In this document: in pieces, positions 35,226-44,347 of the stretch | How positions within the stretch are numbered: position 1 is the stretch's first letter | Layout of the letters: every line of letters begins with the position of its first letter | From: an uncultured Acidobacteriota bacterium | GTDB taxonomy: Bacteria > Acidobacteriota > Vicinamibacteria > Vicinamibacterales > UBA2999 | Reading direction: 5' to 3' | Assembly: GCA_902826515.1 (NCBI GenBank) | Contig: CADEFD010000009.1 | Span: 1 to 45,587 of the forward strand | DNA: 45,587 nucleotides | Translations under genes and position numbers: made by a program | Notes under the pieces: model-generated | The model's database searches: none | The model's input: only the letters and a program-made list of their open reading frames with translations | What the model was told of the DNA's origin: nothing

Positions 35226-37151
35226 TTACGTGCGCGCCGTCAGCTCCTCGACGGCGCGGTAGCCCTGATCGATGGCGGCATCCGTGTAGGCATACGCGGC
35301 CGCGTCGGAGTTGGCAATCGCGATGCGCCCGTAGGTCTTGCGGGCGATGGCGCACGGCTCCTCGCCGCCCTCGAGCCAGAACGGATCGGCAAGTGAGCTG
35401 TACTGATAGGCGTAGCCGTGCGGCCAGCGGTTCACGGTGATGCCGAGGATATCGCCCGCCGGATCGAAGCCGCCGCCGCCGAGCATGCGCCCGAGCTGAT
35501 CGCGGATGCCGCGTTCGATCGTCTCGAACGACGTGCGCAGCAGCTCGGCGCGCCCGGCCACGTGCTGCGCCGGTCCGGGCAGGCCCGGTTTGCAGGCCGC
35601 CTTGGTCATGTGGAGCACGATCGGGTCCGCGGGCGACTTGGTGTGCGTGTAGCCGCCGAGGCTCACCGGGAAGTCGAGGTTCGTGGACGCGTGCCACATG
35701 CCGGGTGAGGCGATGTTGTTCACCTTGAGCTTTTCGAACGCCGTCCACTGCTTCACGAAGATGTTCGTGTAGACGAGCGGCACTTTCTTCGCGTAGCGCA
35801 GCGCCGTGATCTGGGTCTCCGGCAGCTCAGGGCAGATGTGCGGGATGACGTGGTGCCAGCAGGCGAGCACCGCGCCCTTGCCGCGCACGGTGTTGACCTT
35901 GCCGTCGCGCACGTACTGCACCGTCACGCCGGTGGCCGAGGCCGCCGGTCCGTCGTGCGCCACACGCACCACCGTGCTGTTCAGGCGGATGCGCGCCGGC
36001 GATGCGGCGTCGTCCAGCTTCGCGTAGTCGATTGTCGCCGTCACGATGTCGTCGGCGGTGGTGCCGGGCACGGCGGCGGGAATCAGCCGCCGCACGAGCA
36101 GCCGGGCGATCGACGCGTTGCCGTCGGGGAAGTGGAAGTAGTAGTCCTCCGATTCCGGATGCTGCCGCGAGTCGTGGTTCTGGCCGGGGCCGTTCCCGGG
36201 CTCGAGGTTCAGGCCCTGGAAGCCCGGCAGGCCGAGCGCCCATGCGTCCTGCGCCGGCACGGCGTCCACGCCGAAGCCGAAGAGGCCGTAGGTGCGCGTC
36301 TGGTAGATCGCCAGCACCTGCGGATCGAGTTTCCATTCCTTCGTCACGAAGTCGGTGTAGCTCATGCGCGCGAGCTTCGCCTTCTTCTCTGCGGACGACA
36401 GGCCAGGGAAGAGACCGCGCTTCTCAGTGTTCAGACGCAGGATCTGCTGCTGGATCGCCGCCGGGAGCGGCGACTGCGCGAGGAACTCCTTCGAGGCATT
36501 GCGCGACGTGCCCACCACGAGCGTGTCGGCACCGAACGTCTCCTTGTCGAAGAAGGTGCCGCCGGTAAGGCCGAGCGACTTGTAGAGGCCGCTGTCGAGC
36601 ACCTGCTGGTACCGCGAGACGTCGATGCCCAGGTCGGTGATGAGTGCCTTCGAGGTGGCGGAGTAGGGCGCCGGGCTGTCGATCGACTGCGTGCCGCCGT
36701 AGCCGATCCAGGTCTTGCCGTTGTGCGTGAACTCGTTGCGCTTGGCGTGGCCGCCGAAGTCGTCGTGGTTGTCGAGCACGAGGATCTTCGCGCCGGCGCC
36801 GGCCTTCTGCCTGTAGTAGTGCGCGGCCGCCAGGCCGCTGATGCCGCCGCCCACGACGATGAGATCGTAGGATTCGCGGCGGTCGATGGCGCCGTCGAGA
36901 GGGAAGGCGCCCTCGCGCATCCGGTGCGCCTGCTCGAACGAGCCCACGTGGTCGCCGCGCAGGCCGGTGAGCGACGGGGGGTAGTAGCCGGCCACCTGCT
37001 CGAGGCCCGGATCCGGTGGGACCGGCGGCTCGCCGGGGCCGCAGCCGGCCAGCACGCCGCCGGCCCCGAGGCCCACGGCCACGCCGTTGATGAAGTCGCG
37101 GCGGGTGATGGGGCGGTGCATGCCGAGGTCGCGGTCGCGTCGGGGGCTCAT
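35226..37151 (-). CDS. Spermidine dehydrogenase-like FAD oxidoreductase, exported lipoprotein
   Basis: This 641-residue protein has a twin-arginine-type signal (ITRRDFINGVAVGLGAGG) ending in a lipobox VLAGC, so it is probably folded before export and lipid-anchored. A Rossmann FAD motif follows: YDLIVVGGGISGLAAAHYYR, then ILVLDNHDDFGGHAKRNEF. The N-terminal PPSLTGLRGDHVGSFEQAH and the C-terminal NRWPHGYAYQYSSLADPFW segments match SpdH-like amine oxidoreductases; the true substrate is not certain. The ATG at 37151 is chosen to place the signal correctly. It is divergent from the TonB-dependent receptor gene across 266 bp. Confidence 0.85.
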   Translation of the reverse strand: MSPRRDRDLGMHRPITRRDFINGVAVGLGAGGVLAGCGPGEPPVPPDPGLEQVAGYYPPSLTGLRGDHVGSFEQAHRMREGAFPLDGAIDRRESYDLIVVGGGISGLAAAHYYRQKAGAGAKILVLDNHDDFGGHAKRNEFTHNGKTWIGYGGTQSIDSPAPYSATSKALITDLGIDVSRYQQVLDSGLYKSLGLTGGTFFDKETFGADTLVVGTSRNASKEFLAQSPLPAAIQQQILRLNTEKRGLFPGLSSAEKKAKLARMSYTDFVTKEWKLDPQVLAIYQTRTYGLFGFGVDAVPAQDAWALGLPGFQGLNLEPGNGPGQNHDSRQHPESEDYYFHFPDGNASIARLLVRRLIPAAVPGTTADDIVTATIDYAKLDDAASPARIRLNSTVVRVAHDGPAASATGVTVQYVRDGKVNTVRGKGAVLACWHHVIPHICPELPETQITALRYAKKVPLVYTNIFVKQWTAFEKLKVNNIASPGMWHASTNLDFPVSLGGYTHTKSPADPIVLHMTKAACKPGLPGPAQHVAGRAELLRTSFETIERGIRDQLGRMLGGGGFDPAGDILGITVNRWPHGYAYQYSSLADPFWLEGGEEPCAIARKTYGRIAIANSDAAAYAYTDAAIDQGYRAVEELTART

Positions 37152-37307
37152 GGGCGGGATTGTAGCCGCAACCGCCGCCTGCGGGGCGGCCCGCCCACGC
37201 CGGCGGCAGGTCGGTCCCACCGGTCATCCCCACGGAGAACCGAAGCAGGGATCCGGGGCCTTGGATCGACGAAAGATGCCGCGATTCGTGCGTAACACGC
37301 ATGTAGT

Positions 37308-37353
37308 CGAACCGTTGTTCGGTCTTGACACACCCATGACAGCAGCAGACAAT
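37308..37353 (+). promoter_or_regulatory. Promoter and palindrome before the TonB-dependent receptor gene
   Basis: TTGACA (37325-37330) and GACAAT (37348-37353) with a 17-bp spacer form a sigma-70 promoter candidate about 65 bp before the ATG. The palindrome CGAAC-CGTT-GTTCG (37308-37321) lies directly upstream and could be an operator; a second dyad TGCGT-AAC-ACGCA lies about 10 bp further upstream. Confidence 0.5.
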
Positions 37354-37417
37354 TCGGCCGCGTCTCATGTTCTGGCTGGGAGTCTGTCGATTCCTCCGGG
37401 GCGTGTGGGAGGTCTAC

Positions 37418-40153
37418 ATGCGTTCTCGTCTGGTATGGATGTTTGCGATCGCGGCCTTGCTGGCCGCGCCGCTGTCAGGGTGGGCACAACAGACCACCGG
37501 TAACCTGCGCGGGACGGTGACCGACGATACCGGCGCGGTACTGCCTGGTGTCACCGTCACACTGCGCGGACGCGCGGTGCCCGGCGCGCCGACGTCGATC
37601 ACGAACGAATCGGGCGTCTTCCGCTTCCCGAACCTGCCGCCCGGCACCTACGACATCACGGTGGAACTCGCCGGCTTCGCCACGAGCACGCAGACGGGCA
37701 TTCCCGTGGCGCTCGGCGGCACCGCCGACATCCCCGTGCAGATGAAGGTCAGCACGCAGCAGGAGACGATCACCGTCACGGCGGAAGCCCCGGTGGTCGA
37801 TTCGGCCAGCTCGCAGGTGGCCACGAACTACTCGCGCGAGTGGGTCGAAAACGCGCCGGTGCGCCGCTTCACGTTCTTCGACCTCATCAACGCCGCGCCC
37901 GGCGTCAGCCCGGCCACGTCCACGAGCTCGCGCTCGCAGTCGTTCGGCTCGGCCACCAACGAGAACATGTATCTGCTCGACGGCACGGACTTCACCGCGC
38001 CGCTCACCGGCGCCGCGTGGCCGTGGCCCAACACCGACGCCATCGAAGAAGTGCAGGTGCTCTCGCTCGGCGCTCCGGCCGACTACGGCAACCTCGCCGG
38101 CGCCGTCTTCAACGTGGTCACCCGCCAGGGCAGCAACCAGTTCCACGGCGACCTCAACTTCTACTACCAGAACCAGAGCCTGACCGGCCGCAACACGACC
38201 GACGACCAGGACGACGGCCTGCCCTACAACCGCACGCAGTTCCGCGACTCCACGGTGCAGCTCGGCGGCCCGCTGATGAAGGACAAGTTCTGGTTCTTCG
38301 GCTCGTTCCAGTACCAGAAGGACAGCGACTCGCAGCCCGGCACCGACCCGGACTTCCCGGCGGCCTCGTCGGCGAAGCGTTACTTCTGGAAGCTGAACTA
38401 CCAGATCAACCAGAACAACCGCCTCCAGGCGCAGATGCACGACGACTTCTACCGCATCCCGCAGCGCGCCACCGCGAACGACTCGCCGGAATCGGTGAGC
38501 GTTGAAACGGGCCACAACCCGTCGCCCGGCTTCCTGTGGTCGTCGGTGCTCACGCCCACGACGGTGCTCGAAGCGCGCTACTCCGGCTTCTACGGCGTGG
38601 ACCACGGCGATCCGCTCAACGGCGGCCCGCGCGTGGCGCGTCGTTACAGCGACCTCGACACCGGCCAGATCACCGGCGGCATCTACGGCTGGTACGACGG
38701 CAAGAGCGCGAAGACGGCCTTCTCGGGCAAGATCACCAAGTACGCCGACAACTTCATGGGTGGCAGCCACGACTTCAAGGTGGGCGTGCAGTTCAACTCG
38801 GGCCTCGGCGAGTACACCTACGGCAACAACGACTACATCTACACCTACAGCGGCGTGCCGGCCTACGGCTACACGCAGCTGCCGTGGACGCAGGGCGGCC
38901 GGCTGCGCGCCTTCGGCGTGTTCGCCGACGACACCTACAAGCTGGGCCGCGCGACCTTCAACGTCGGCGTCCGCTTCGACACGAGCAAGGCCTACTTCGT
39001 CGAGCAGGACTTCCTCGATCGCAACGGCGATCCCACCGGGCAGAAATCGCGCGCGGTGGACGAAGTGTTCACCTGGAACGCCATCTCGCCCCGCTTCGGC
39101 ATGAACCTGAAGCTGAACGAAAGCGGCGCCACGCTGCTCAAGGCGCACTACGGCCGCTACTACCGCGGCATCGTCACCGGCGAGTTCGACAACACCACGC
39201 CGTCGATCACGCCGAAGTATATGTTCTCGGGTGAATACGACTCGAGCGGGAATCCGCTCGGGCTCGACCTCGTGTCCGACAACTCGCGTCTCACGGTCGA
39301 TCCGGACCTCGAGAACCCCTACACCGACCAGTTCATCGTGGCCCTCGAACAGCAGGTTGGAGCGGACCTGGGCTTCTCGGTGAACTACGTCGGCAAGCGC
39401 AGCCGCAACCAGACCGCGTTCAACGACATCGGCGGCATCTACTCGCTCGTCAACTACGCGGCGCCGGCCGGGGCCGACGTGAGCCAGGTGTACCGCCTGA
39501 CCGGCGGTGATCGCCTGTTCCAGCTGATGAACGACGACCGCATGTTCTCGAACTACAACGGCGTCGCCTTCGAAGTGAAGAAGCGCATGTCGAACCGGTG
39601 GCAGGCGAACTTCGGCCTCACGCTGTCGAAGAGCACGGGCCGTCAGGGCTCGAGCTCGGCGCGCTCGACGCCGCTGTCGTCGCAGGTCAGCACGGCCGGC
39701 GTGTTCGGCCAGAACCCGAACGACTACATCAACAGCGACGGCCGCCTCATCGGCGACCGCCCGGTGGTGCTGAAGACGCAGTTCATCTACCAGCTGCCCT
39801 ACGGCATCACCTCGTCGCTCAACTTCCAGGCGCAGAGCGGCCGGCCGATCATCACGGAAATCCGCGTGCCGACGAGCGTCACGAACATCCCGGGCCAGAG
39901 CCGCGTCATCGCGTTCAGCGTGGACGGGGATGAACGGACCAAGTTCTGGAACCAGCTCGACGCCCGCGTCGAGAAGGAGTTCAAGCTTGGCGGCACGGCG
40001 GAACTGGCCGTGTTCGGCGACTTCCTCAATCTGCTGAACAGCGACGCGAACGAGAGCGTGCTCGACCGCCGCATCGGCAACGCAGTGCAGAACGTGCCGT
40101 CGCGGTTCATCCTGCCGCGGCGCCTGATGGTGGGCGGCAAATTCCGCTTCTAG
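37418..40153 (+). CDS. Oar-like TonB-dependent receptor with carboxypeptidase-regulatory domain
   Basis: This 911-residue outer-membrane protein has a signal peptide (VWMFAIAALLAAPLSGWAQ). A CarboxypepD_reg/CNA-B-like domain follows (residues ~25-108, LRGTVTDDTGAVLPGVTVTL). Then come a plug domain (TVTAEAPVVDSASSQVATN, ENMYLLDGTDFTAP, GAVFNVVTRQGSNQFHG) and a large beta-barrel rich in Tyr/Asn/Asp strands, ending RRLMVGGKFRF with the C-terminal Phe typical of such barrels. Oar-like receptors are numerous in Acidobacteriota and are thought to import oligomeric or peptide ligands. GGAGG sits 5 bp before the ATG. A strong terminator follows. Confidence 0.93.
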   Translation: MRSRLVWMFAIAALLAAPLSGWAQQTTGNLRGTVTDDTGAVLPGVTVTLRGRAVPGAPTSITNESGVFRFPNLPPGTYDITVELAGFATSTQTGIPVALGGTADIPVQMKVSTQQETITVTAEAPVVDSASSQVATNYSREWVENAPVRRFTFFDLINAAPGVSPATSTSSRSQSFGSATNENMYLLDGTDFTAPLTGAAWPWPNTDAIEEVQVLSLGAPADYGNLAGAVFNVVTRQGSNQFHGDLNFYYQNQSLTGRNTTDDQDDGLPYNRTQFRDSTVQLGGPLMKDKFWFFGSFQYQKDSDSQPGTDPDFPAASSAKRYFWKLNYQINQNNRLQAQMHDDFYRIPQRATANDSPESVSVETGHNPSPGFLWSSVLTPTTVLEARYSGFYGVDHGDPLNGGPRVARRYSDLDTGQITGGIYGWYDGKSAKTAFSGKITKYADNFMGGSHDFKVGVQFNSGLGEYTYGNNDYIYTYSGVPAYGYTQLPWTQGGRLRAFGVFADDTYKLGRATFNVGVRFDTSKAYFVEQDFLDRNGDPTGQKSRAVDEVFTWNAISPRFGMNLKLNESGATLLKAHYGRYYRGIVTGEFDNTTPSITPKYMFSGEYDSSGNPLGLDLVSDNSRLTVDPDLENPYTDQFIVALEQQVGADLGFSVNYVGKRSRNQTAFNDIGGIYSLVNYAAPAGADVSQVYRLTGGDRLFQLMNDDRMFSNYNGVAFEVKKRMSNRWQANFGLTLSKSTGRQGSSSARSTPLSSQVSTAGVFGQNPNDYINSDGRLIGDRPVVLKTQFIYQLPYGITSSLNFQAQSGRPIITEIRVPTSVTNIPGQSRVIAFSVDGDERTKFWNQLDARVEKEFKLGGTAELAVFGDFLNLLNSDANESVLDRRIGNAVQNVPSRFILPRRLMVGGKFRF

Positions 40154-40202
40154 CGCAGACTTCCGGTTCCGGAACTCCGGTCCCGGACCGATAGACACGA
40201 TC

Positions 40203-40238
40203 ACGGGGCGGCTCTTCGGAGTCGCCCCGTTGTTTTTT
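40203..40238 (+). terminator. Rho-independent terminator with UUCG tetraloop
   Basis: ACGGGGCGGCTC (40203-40214) pairs over 12 positions (one G-U) with GAGTCGCCCCGT (40219-40230), closing a C(UUCG)G tetraloop, followed by TGTTTTTT. It lies 50 bp after the receptor stop. Confidence 0.93.
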
Positions 40239-40274
40239 GTACCGTGCGCGGGACGCGGGACGCGGCGCGCGCGT

Positions 40275-42200
40275 CTAGCGGCGCGGCGGTGACAGGCGTG
40301 CTTCGAGCGCCGCGACGAGTTCGGTGTCGCCGGCGGCGCGCGCGAGTACGACGGCGCGAAGCCACGCCTGTCGCGCGTCCTCGGACTGACCGGACGCGGC
40401 GAAGGCCAGCGCCAGCGTGTCGAGCTGGCGCGGATCGCGTCCACTGGTCGCCTGCGTGATGCGCGCGGAGATCTCGAGCGCGCGGGCGGGGTTGCGGAGC
40501 GCGGCCGGTTCCGCCGTCACGAGCAGGCGTGCCAGGTTGTTCGCCAGCCCGAAATCGTCCGGATGGCGCGCGGACATGGTCGTCAGCAGCGCGATGGCGT
40601 CGGCCGTGCGGCCTGCGGCCACACGCGAAAAGGCGAGAGCGCTCGCGACGGCCGGGTCGGTGTTGCCGGCAGCAGCGGCGGCCTCGAGGTCCGGCAGCGC
40701 CCGCGCCAGCTCACCGCGGGTCGCGAGCGCCATGCCGCGCTTGACCCGCACCGACGTGCGCGTCGCGTCGACGGCGAGCGCGCGTCCGTACGCGGTGGCC
40801 GCTTCGGCCAGGCGTCCGGCGGCCGCCGCGGCGTCGCCAGCGGCTTCCTCGGCATCGGCGCGCAGGCGGCCGAGACGCTCCCGCGCGACGGCATGGTCGG
40901 GCACCAGGGCGAGCAGGCGCTCGTATTCCGCGATGGCCGCCGCGGGTTGTCCGGCCGCGACGTGGGCGTCGGCGAGGTTGTAGAGCGCCACGTCGTTGTT
41001 CGCATCGAGGGCGACGGCCCGCGTCCAGAGCGCTACCGAGTCGTGCCACGGGGCAAGCTCCGCCCGCGCCGTCTGACCGAATATCACGGCGGCGGCGCCG
41101 GCGGCGACGAGCGCGGCCTGACGCAGTCCGCCGGGCGCGCGTGTGAGCGCGGCGGCCAGCGCCGCGGAGAGGACGAGGGCGGGCCCGTACATGTAGCGGT
41201 CCGCGGTGAGCTGCAGACCCGACGGGACGAGGCCGATGACGGGCAGCAGGAGCAGCAGGTAGCTGCCCCACGTGGCGAGGGCCGCGCGCGCCGAGGCGAG
41301 CTGCGCCGTCGCCGTGACCACCACCGCCGCTGCGATCGTGGCGACGATCGCAGGCCCCCAGTCGGCCACCGGCGCGCGTGGCAACACGTCCAGGGGCGAC
41401 GCCGCGCCCGGCCACACGGCGCGCGCGAGATAGGTCATCGGATGGGTGAGCGCCCAGGCGACGCGCGGCTCGAGGCCGGTGTCGGCGAGCGATTCGATTT
41501 CTCGCGCGCCGGCTTCGAGCCAGCCGAGCGGCGCGGCCACGAGCGCGAAGAGCGCGGCGGTGCGCACCACCGTGCCGGATGGCCGCGCGCGGGAAGCCGG
41601 CACCACGCCGGCGAGCGTCACGAGCACGAGCGGATAGAGCGGCGCCGTCACACGCGCGAGCTGCGACACCGCGTACAGGCCGACGGCGCAGGCGAGGAGC
41701 CGCGTCGCGCCGCCGCGCAGCCAGGCCAGCCAGCAGCCGGTGGCGACGAGCAGCGGCGCGTACGACATAAGGTAGGGCAGGGCGCTCGCCCAGGCCACCG
41801 GCTCCACGCGCATCGGATGCACGGCGAAGAGCGCCGTCGTGGCGGCGGGAATCCACCAGTCGCCGTCATCGTCCCCGGCGCTGACGAGGCGCGTCGTCAG
41901 CCAGAAGAGCAGCGCCACATTGAGCACGTGCAGCGCCAGGCTCGTCAGGTGTACGGCCGCCGCGCGGTCGCTCGCGCGCGCGAGGGCGCCGTAGGCCAGC
42001 CACGCAAGCGGCTGATAGTGCTGCATGTCGGTGGTCGTGGCGGCCCAGCGCACCAGCGCGGCTGGCGGATCCGCCAGCCGCGGATGCCCGACGACCTGCG
42101 CGTCGTCCCAGTTGAGCAGGCCGTGCCCGATGATCGGACGGAAGGTGAGCGCCGTCGCGGCGAGCACGATCGCCACCGCCAGCGTCCGCAGCGCCGTCAT
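40275..42200 (-). CDS. TMTC-like GT-C membrane protein with C-terminal TPR domain
   Basis: This 641-residue protein has about 10-12 hydrophobic helices in its first ~410 residues and TPR-like helices after that (NDVALYNLADAHVAAGQPAAA, IAEYERLLALVPDH). The N-terminal GHGLLNWDDAQVVGHPRL, with its luminal Asp pair, and AVHPMRVEPVAWASALPYLM match the TMTC/protein O-mannosyltransferase-like GT-C layout, in which a lipid-linked sugar donor is used outside the membrane. The ATG overlaps the stop of the preceding sulfatase-fold gene by 4 bp. Acceptors are unknown; the TPR part may dock protein partners. Confidence 0.82.
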   Translation of the reverse strand: MTALRTLAVAIVLAATALTFRPIIGHGLLNWDDAQVVGHPRLADPPAALVRWAATTTDMQHYQPLAWLAYGALARASDRAAAVHLTSLALHVLNVALLFWLTTRLVSAGDDDGDWWIPAATTALFAVHPMRVEPVAWASALPYLMSYAPLLVATGCWLAWLRGGATRLLACAVGLYAVSQLARVTAPLYPLVLVTLAGVVPASRARPSGTVVRTAALFALVAAPLGWLEAGAREIESLADTGLEPRVAWALTHPMTYLARAVWPGAASPLDVLPRAPVADWGPAIVATIAAAVVVTATAQLASARAALATWGSYLLLLLPVIGLVPSGLQLTADRYMYGPALVLSAALAAALTRAPGGLRQAALVAAGAAAVIFGQTARAELAPWHDSVALWTRAVALDANNDVALYNLADAHVAAGQPAAAIAEYERLLALVPDHAVARERLGRLRADAEEAAGDAAAAAGRLAEAATAYGRALAVDATRTSVRVKRGMALATRGELARALPDLEAAAAAGNTDPAVASALAFSRVAAGRTADAIALLTTMSARHPDDFGLANNLARLLVTAEPAALRNPARALEISARITQATSGRDPRQLDTLALAFAASGQSEDARQAWLRAVVLARAAGDTELVAALEARLSPPRR

Positions 42201-44347
42201 CGCGCCAGTTCCGCCAGGCGCTCGCGGGCCGGCCGGAAGGCCGGGTCGAGCGTCAGCGTGCGCTCGAACCACTCCGCGGCCTCGGGCTTCCCGGCGCGCT
42301 GCAGCACCAGGCCGAGGTTGTAGGCGTAGCGCGCGTTCTTCGGGTCGAGGCGCGCGGCGTCGCGGAATGCGCGCGCCGCGTCGTCGTGGGCGCCGCTGCC
42401 GCCGAGCACCATGCCGAGCGAGTTCCAGAAATCGGGCACGGAGGGGTCGAGCGTGGTCGCCTCGCGGAACATCGCAAGCGCCTGATCCGGCTGGCGCAGG
42501 TCGAGCAGGAGTTCCCCGGCACGCCAGCGGACGAGGGCGTCCTTCGGGGCGAGCGTCATCACGCGCCGATACGCGGCGAGCGCGCGGTCGCGATCACCGA
42601 GCTGCTGCCACACCTGGCCTTCGCGGTCCACGAGCGCAGCATCGGCCGGCAGGGCCTGCTGGCCCGCGGTGAGCGCTGCGAGCGCGCCGCGGGCGTCCTT
42701 GCGGGCGAGCCGCAGGTCGGCCAGCGCCAGGTGCGCCTCGCCGAAGGACGGCATCAGCTCGATGGTGCGGGCGTAACTCGCCTCGGCCTCTCGCGCGCGT
42801 CCCTGTCCGGCGAGTGCGCGCCCGAGATAGAAGTGCACCTGGAAGCTGTTACCGCCGGCCGCGCGCAGCGCCGTCAGCTTCGCCGCGCTGTCGGTAAACC
42901 GCCCGGCGCGCAGCAGCGTGAGGCCATCGCGCATCAGGCCGTTCAGCGTGCTGAACTCTTCGATCTTGTCCTTGGGATCGGCGCCTTGTGCCACCGAGCC
43001 GGACGGTGCGCCCGGACTCACATAGCCGAGCGCCCCGAGCTTCTGCAGCGTGTCGGCCGAGAGGGCGGCCGCCGCGGTGTTCGTGTCGTCCGCACTCGCG
43101 TGATCGCGTTCGGCCCGCAACACCTTTTCGAGCGCGGCGCGCAGGGCGCGGGCCCGTGCCGGTTCGGCCGTGGCGCGATCGCGCATTTCACCGGGGTCGG
43201 TCGCCAGGTCGTAGAGCTCCGGCCGCGGCGCGAGGATGTACTTCCACGAACCCTCGCGCCAGACGCGGAGGTCGCTCCACTGGTAGTGCACGAGCGGCGT
43301 GAGCGACTCGGCGTAGGTGGTGCCTGGCGGCGCGGCGCCGCCGCGAAACGCTGTGGCGAGACTCGTGCCTGTGGTCGCAGGCGCCCCTGCCGCGAGGCCG
43401 AGCAGGTCCAGCACCGTCGGCATCACGTCCACGGCGCGCACGATGCCGGGAATCGTCGCGCCGGCGGGCAGCCCCGGCCCGCGGGCGATGAAGGGCACGC
43501 GCAACGTGGTCTCGTAGGCGAAGTAGCCGTGTCCGGTCTCACCGTGTTCGCCGAGCGCCTCGCCGTGGTCCGCCGTGATGACGACGAGCGCGTCCTGCCA
43601 CAGCCCGTGTGCTTCGAGCTGCGCGCGGAGACGGCCCACCAGTTCGTCGGTCCACGCCACCTCGCCGTCGTAGGGACGATCGGCATACCGCGATGCGAAG
43701 GGCTCCGGTGGCTCGTAGGGGTCGTGCGGATCGTAGAGATGCACCCAGAGCGCGGTGGGCGCCGCCTGCTCGGCCGCCGGCCGCGCGTCGAGCCACCGGC
43801 CAACGCGCGCGATCGTCTGGTCGCCGGGCCGCTGCACCGAATTGAGGAACAGCGCGGCGTCGCCCCGGCCGGTCTCGAACGTGTCGTCGTAGTGCGCGAA
43901 GCCGCGATCGAGGCCCGACTGCTTCGCCAGCACGAACGACGACACGAAGGCCGCCGTCGCGTAGCCCTTCGAGCGCAGGACTTCGGCGAGCGTCGGCACC
44001 GAAGCCGCGAGCGGCAGCGAGATGTTGTCGCGGAGCCCGTGTTCCGACGGCAGGCGGCCGGTGAGGAGCGATGCGTGCGCCGGGCGCGTGATCGGCACGT
44101 GCGCGCTGGCGTCGGCCGCATGCACGCCCTCGCGCGCGATGCGGTCGAGGTGCGGCGTCGCCACGGTGGTGTTGCCGTAGACGCCGAGGCGGTCGGCGCG
44201 CAGTGTGTCGATCGTGACGAGCACGAGATGCCGCGGGCCGGCCGGCGCGGCGGCTGGTGGAGGCGTGGACGCACCACCGCAGGCGGCGGTCACGGCGGTC
44301 AGGGCCAGGAGCGCGAGACCCCAGGCGTCCGGACACCGGCGGCTCAC
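42197..44347 (-). CDS. Sulfatase-fold lipoprotein fused to TPR repeats
   Basis: This 716-residue protein has a lipoprotein signal (GLALLALTAVTAACGG). Residues ~38-400 have the alkaline-phosphatase/sulfatase fold: LVLVTIDTLRADRLGVYG, TRPAHASLLTGRLPSEHGLR, WVHLYDPHDPYEPP and VVITADHGEALGEHGETGHG. The nucleophile position reads PITRPAH, a Thr, as in phosphoglycerol/phosphoethanolamine transferase relatives, rather than the Cys/Ser-x-Pro-x-Arg needed for formylglycine; sulfatase activity is therefore doubtful. From about residue 470 TPR units run to the end (FYLGRALAGQGRAREAEASY and others). Its stop overlaps the next gene, and its start overlaps the stop of the preceding one, by 4 bp each. Confidence 0.88.
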   Translation of the reverse strand: MSRRCPDAWGLALLALTAVTAACGGASTPPPAAAPAGPRHLVLVTIDTLRADRLGVYGNTTVATPHLDRIAREGVHAADASAHVPITRPAHASLLTGRLPSEHGLRDNISLPLAASVPTLAEVLRSKGYATAAFVSSFVLAKQSGLDRGFAHYDDTFETGRGDAALFLNSVQRPGDQTIARVGRWLDARPAAEQAAPTALWVHLYDPHDPYEPPEPFASRYADRPYDGEVAWTDELVGRLRAQLEAHGLWQDALVVITADHGEALGEHGETGHGYFAYETTLRVPFIARGPGLPAGATIPGIVRAVDVMPTVLDLLGLAAGAPATTGTSLATAFRGGAAPPGTTYAESLTPLVHYQWSDLRVWREGSWKYILAPRPELYDLATDPGEMRDRATAEPARARALRAALEKVLRAERDHASADDTNTAAAALSADTLQKLGALGYVSPGAPSGSVAQGADPKDKIEEFSTLNGLMRDGLTLLRAGRFTDSAAKLTALRAAGGNSFQVHFYLGRALAGQGRAREAEASYARTIELMPSFGEAHLALADLRLARKDARGALAALTAGQQALPADAALVDREGQVWQQLGDRDRALAAYRRVMTLAPKDALVRWRAGELLLDLRQPDQALAMFREATTLDPSVPDFWNSLGMVLGGSGAHDDAARAFRDAARLDPKNARYAYNLGLVLQRAGKPEAAEWFERTLTLDPAFRPARERLAELAR

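Noticed and set aside
37475..40444. Minus-strand open frame of 989 codons opposite the TonB-dependent receptor gene
   Set aside because: It is an antisense shadow with Arg/Ala/Val/His composition; the plus strand has a full receptor with signal peptide, ribosome binding site and terminator.
43900..44347. Formylglycine sulfatase
   Set aside because: The required Cys/Ser-x-Pro-x-Arg motif is absent; a Thr occupies the nucleophile position in PITRPAH.
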